Shown here: one piece after another, positions 13,559 through 13,905 of the stretch | Numbering within the stretch: the first letter of the stretch is position 1 | How the letters are laid out: every line of letters begins with the position of its first letter | Assembly (NCBI GenBank): GCA_045599585.1 | Contig: JAZRWH010000194.1 | Span: forward strand, 1-13,905 | From: RGIG464 sp045599585 | Lineage (GTDB): Bacteria; Myxococcota_A; Bradymonadia; UBA4248 | Length of the DNA stretch: 13,905 nucleotides | Direction: 5' to 3' | The notes under the pieces: generated by a model | Databases searched by the model: none | What the model was told of the DNA's origin: nothing | Seen by the model: only the letters and a program-made list of their open reading frames with translations | Program-made: the position numbers and the translations under genes

Positions 13559-13905
13559 AGAGTAGCGACATGTCGCACGCGGATTGAGAAGTATAAATGG
13601 ACAACATTTATATATAGGCGAGCTTAAAACGTCGTTTGTCTTAATGAGGTGTGCGATAGCTTCTCATGGGGAGACATTCGATAATGTTCACAATATAACG
13701 TTACTGTAGATAACCACACCATCTCCCCCCCCCCACCTTTTTGACCGCGCGCGGGGATTCCAAAGGAGCGTCCGCGATACGACGCCCCTTTGGGCCGTCC
13801 GCAGGACAAAATGAAAATAAGAAAAGTATAAAATTCTGTAACGAGCGCATTTCGTTACCGTTAATGAGAATATGTTGTGGGACAGTATTGATATAAAATG
13901 AATAA
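13559..13905. other. 347-base terminal region without a convincing gene
   Basis: The region contains a 12-bp palindrome GCGACATGTCGC (13565-13576) just after miaA, a run of ten C (13725-13734), the GC-rich structured block described separately, and an inverted repeat GTAACGA/TCGTTAC (13838-13844 and 13852-13858, 7-base loop). Open frames here lack ribosome sites and have no protein-like composition. Any gene to the right begins beyond the edge. Confidence 0.6.
13745..13807. repeat. GC-rich block with three potential hairpins
   Basis: CCGCGCGCGG (13745-13754) is self-complementary. CCAAAGG-A-GCGTC (13760-13772) pairs with GACGC-C-CCTTTGG (13781-13793): 12 pairs with one internal A/C mismatch and an 8-base loop. 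GTCC-GCA-GGAC (13797-13807) makes a third small hairpin. GTCCGC occurs twice (13770-13775 and 13797-13802). The block sits in AT-rich flanks. It could be a structured RNA or an interspersed element; the strand is undetermined. Confidence 0.6.

Noticed and set aside
13624..13809. 61-codon minus-strand open frame in the terminal region
   Set aside because: It runs through the C10 tract and the hairpin block, has no ribosome site, and its Gly/Arg-rich sequence reflects the GC-rich DNA.

Overview
The window looks like chromosomal DNA from a moderate-GC member of the Myxococcota/Bradymonadota (former Deltaproteobacteria). This placement is an inference. It rests on a Myxococcus-like RpoZ N-terminus, a large low-complexity protein ending in an 'LSLIDG...DIL' domain of a kind I associate with this group, a PEGA-domain envelope protein, and HEAT and TPR proteins beside ordinary housekeeping genes. 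There is no prophage, transposase, CRISPR array, rRNA or tRNA that I can see.

Layout. Positions 1-45 hold the first 15 codons of a minus-strand gene leaving the window, with a candidate promoter just upstream. Next is a minus-strand gene (248-2785) for an 845-residue Asp/Ser/Pro-rich protein, followed by its own intrinsic terminator (about 153-185). A divergent intergenic region (2786-3026) separates it from a plus-strand series that runs to the right end: a DUF4177-like small protein plus rpoZ (3027-3517); a four-gene operon of PEGA/beta-rich envelope protein, periplasmic TPR protein, DUF3592-like membrane protein and cyclophilin (3842-8025); a HEAT-repeat membrane protein plus the DNA polymerase III delta-prime subunit, holB (8458-10932); a TraB/PrgY-family membrane protein (11099-12397); and miaA (12596-13558). 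The last 347 bases have no convincing gene but contain a compact GC-rich structured block.

The most interesting feature is a family of three structured intergenic elements of about 60 bp (3561-3620, 8059-8118, 12469-12528). All three have the same orientation and lie 33-71 bp after the last gene of a transcription unit (rpoZ, cyclophilin, traB). Each has a G-tract/C-tract hairpin, the conserved string CCCCTGAGCGGCTAT, a hairpin whose upper stem changes sequence between copies but keeps its pairing, then ATACGCCGCTACCC. The stem changes are compensatory, one base on the 3' side is always unpaired, and the right-hand C-tract can compete with the middle one for the single G-tract. This suggests selection on a folded RNA or single-stranded DNA. 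I do not recognise the family.

Functionally, the housekeeping genes cover transcription (rpoZ), replication (holB), protein folding (cyclophilin) and tRNA modification (miaA). The PEGA-TPR-DUF3592 genes overlap or nearly abut and probably form an uncharacterised envelope-associated unit.
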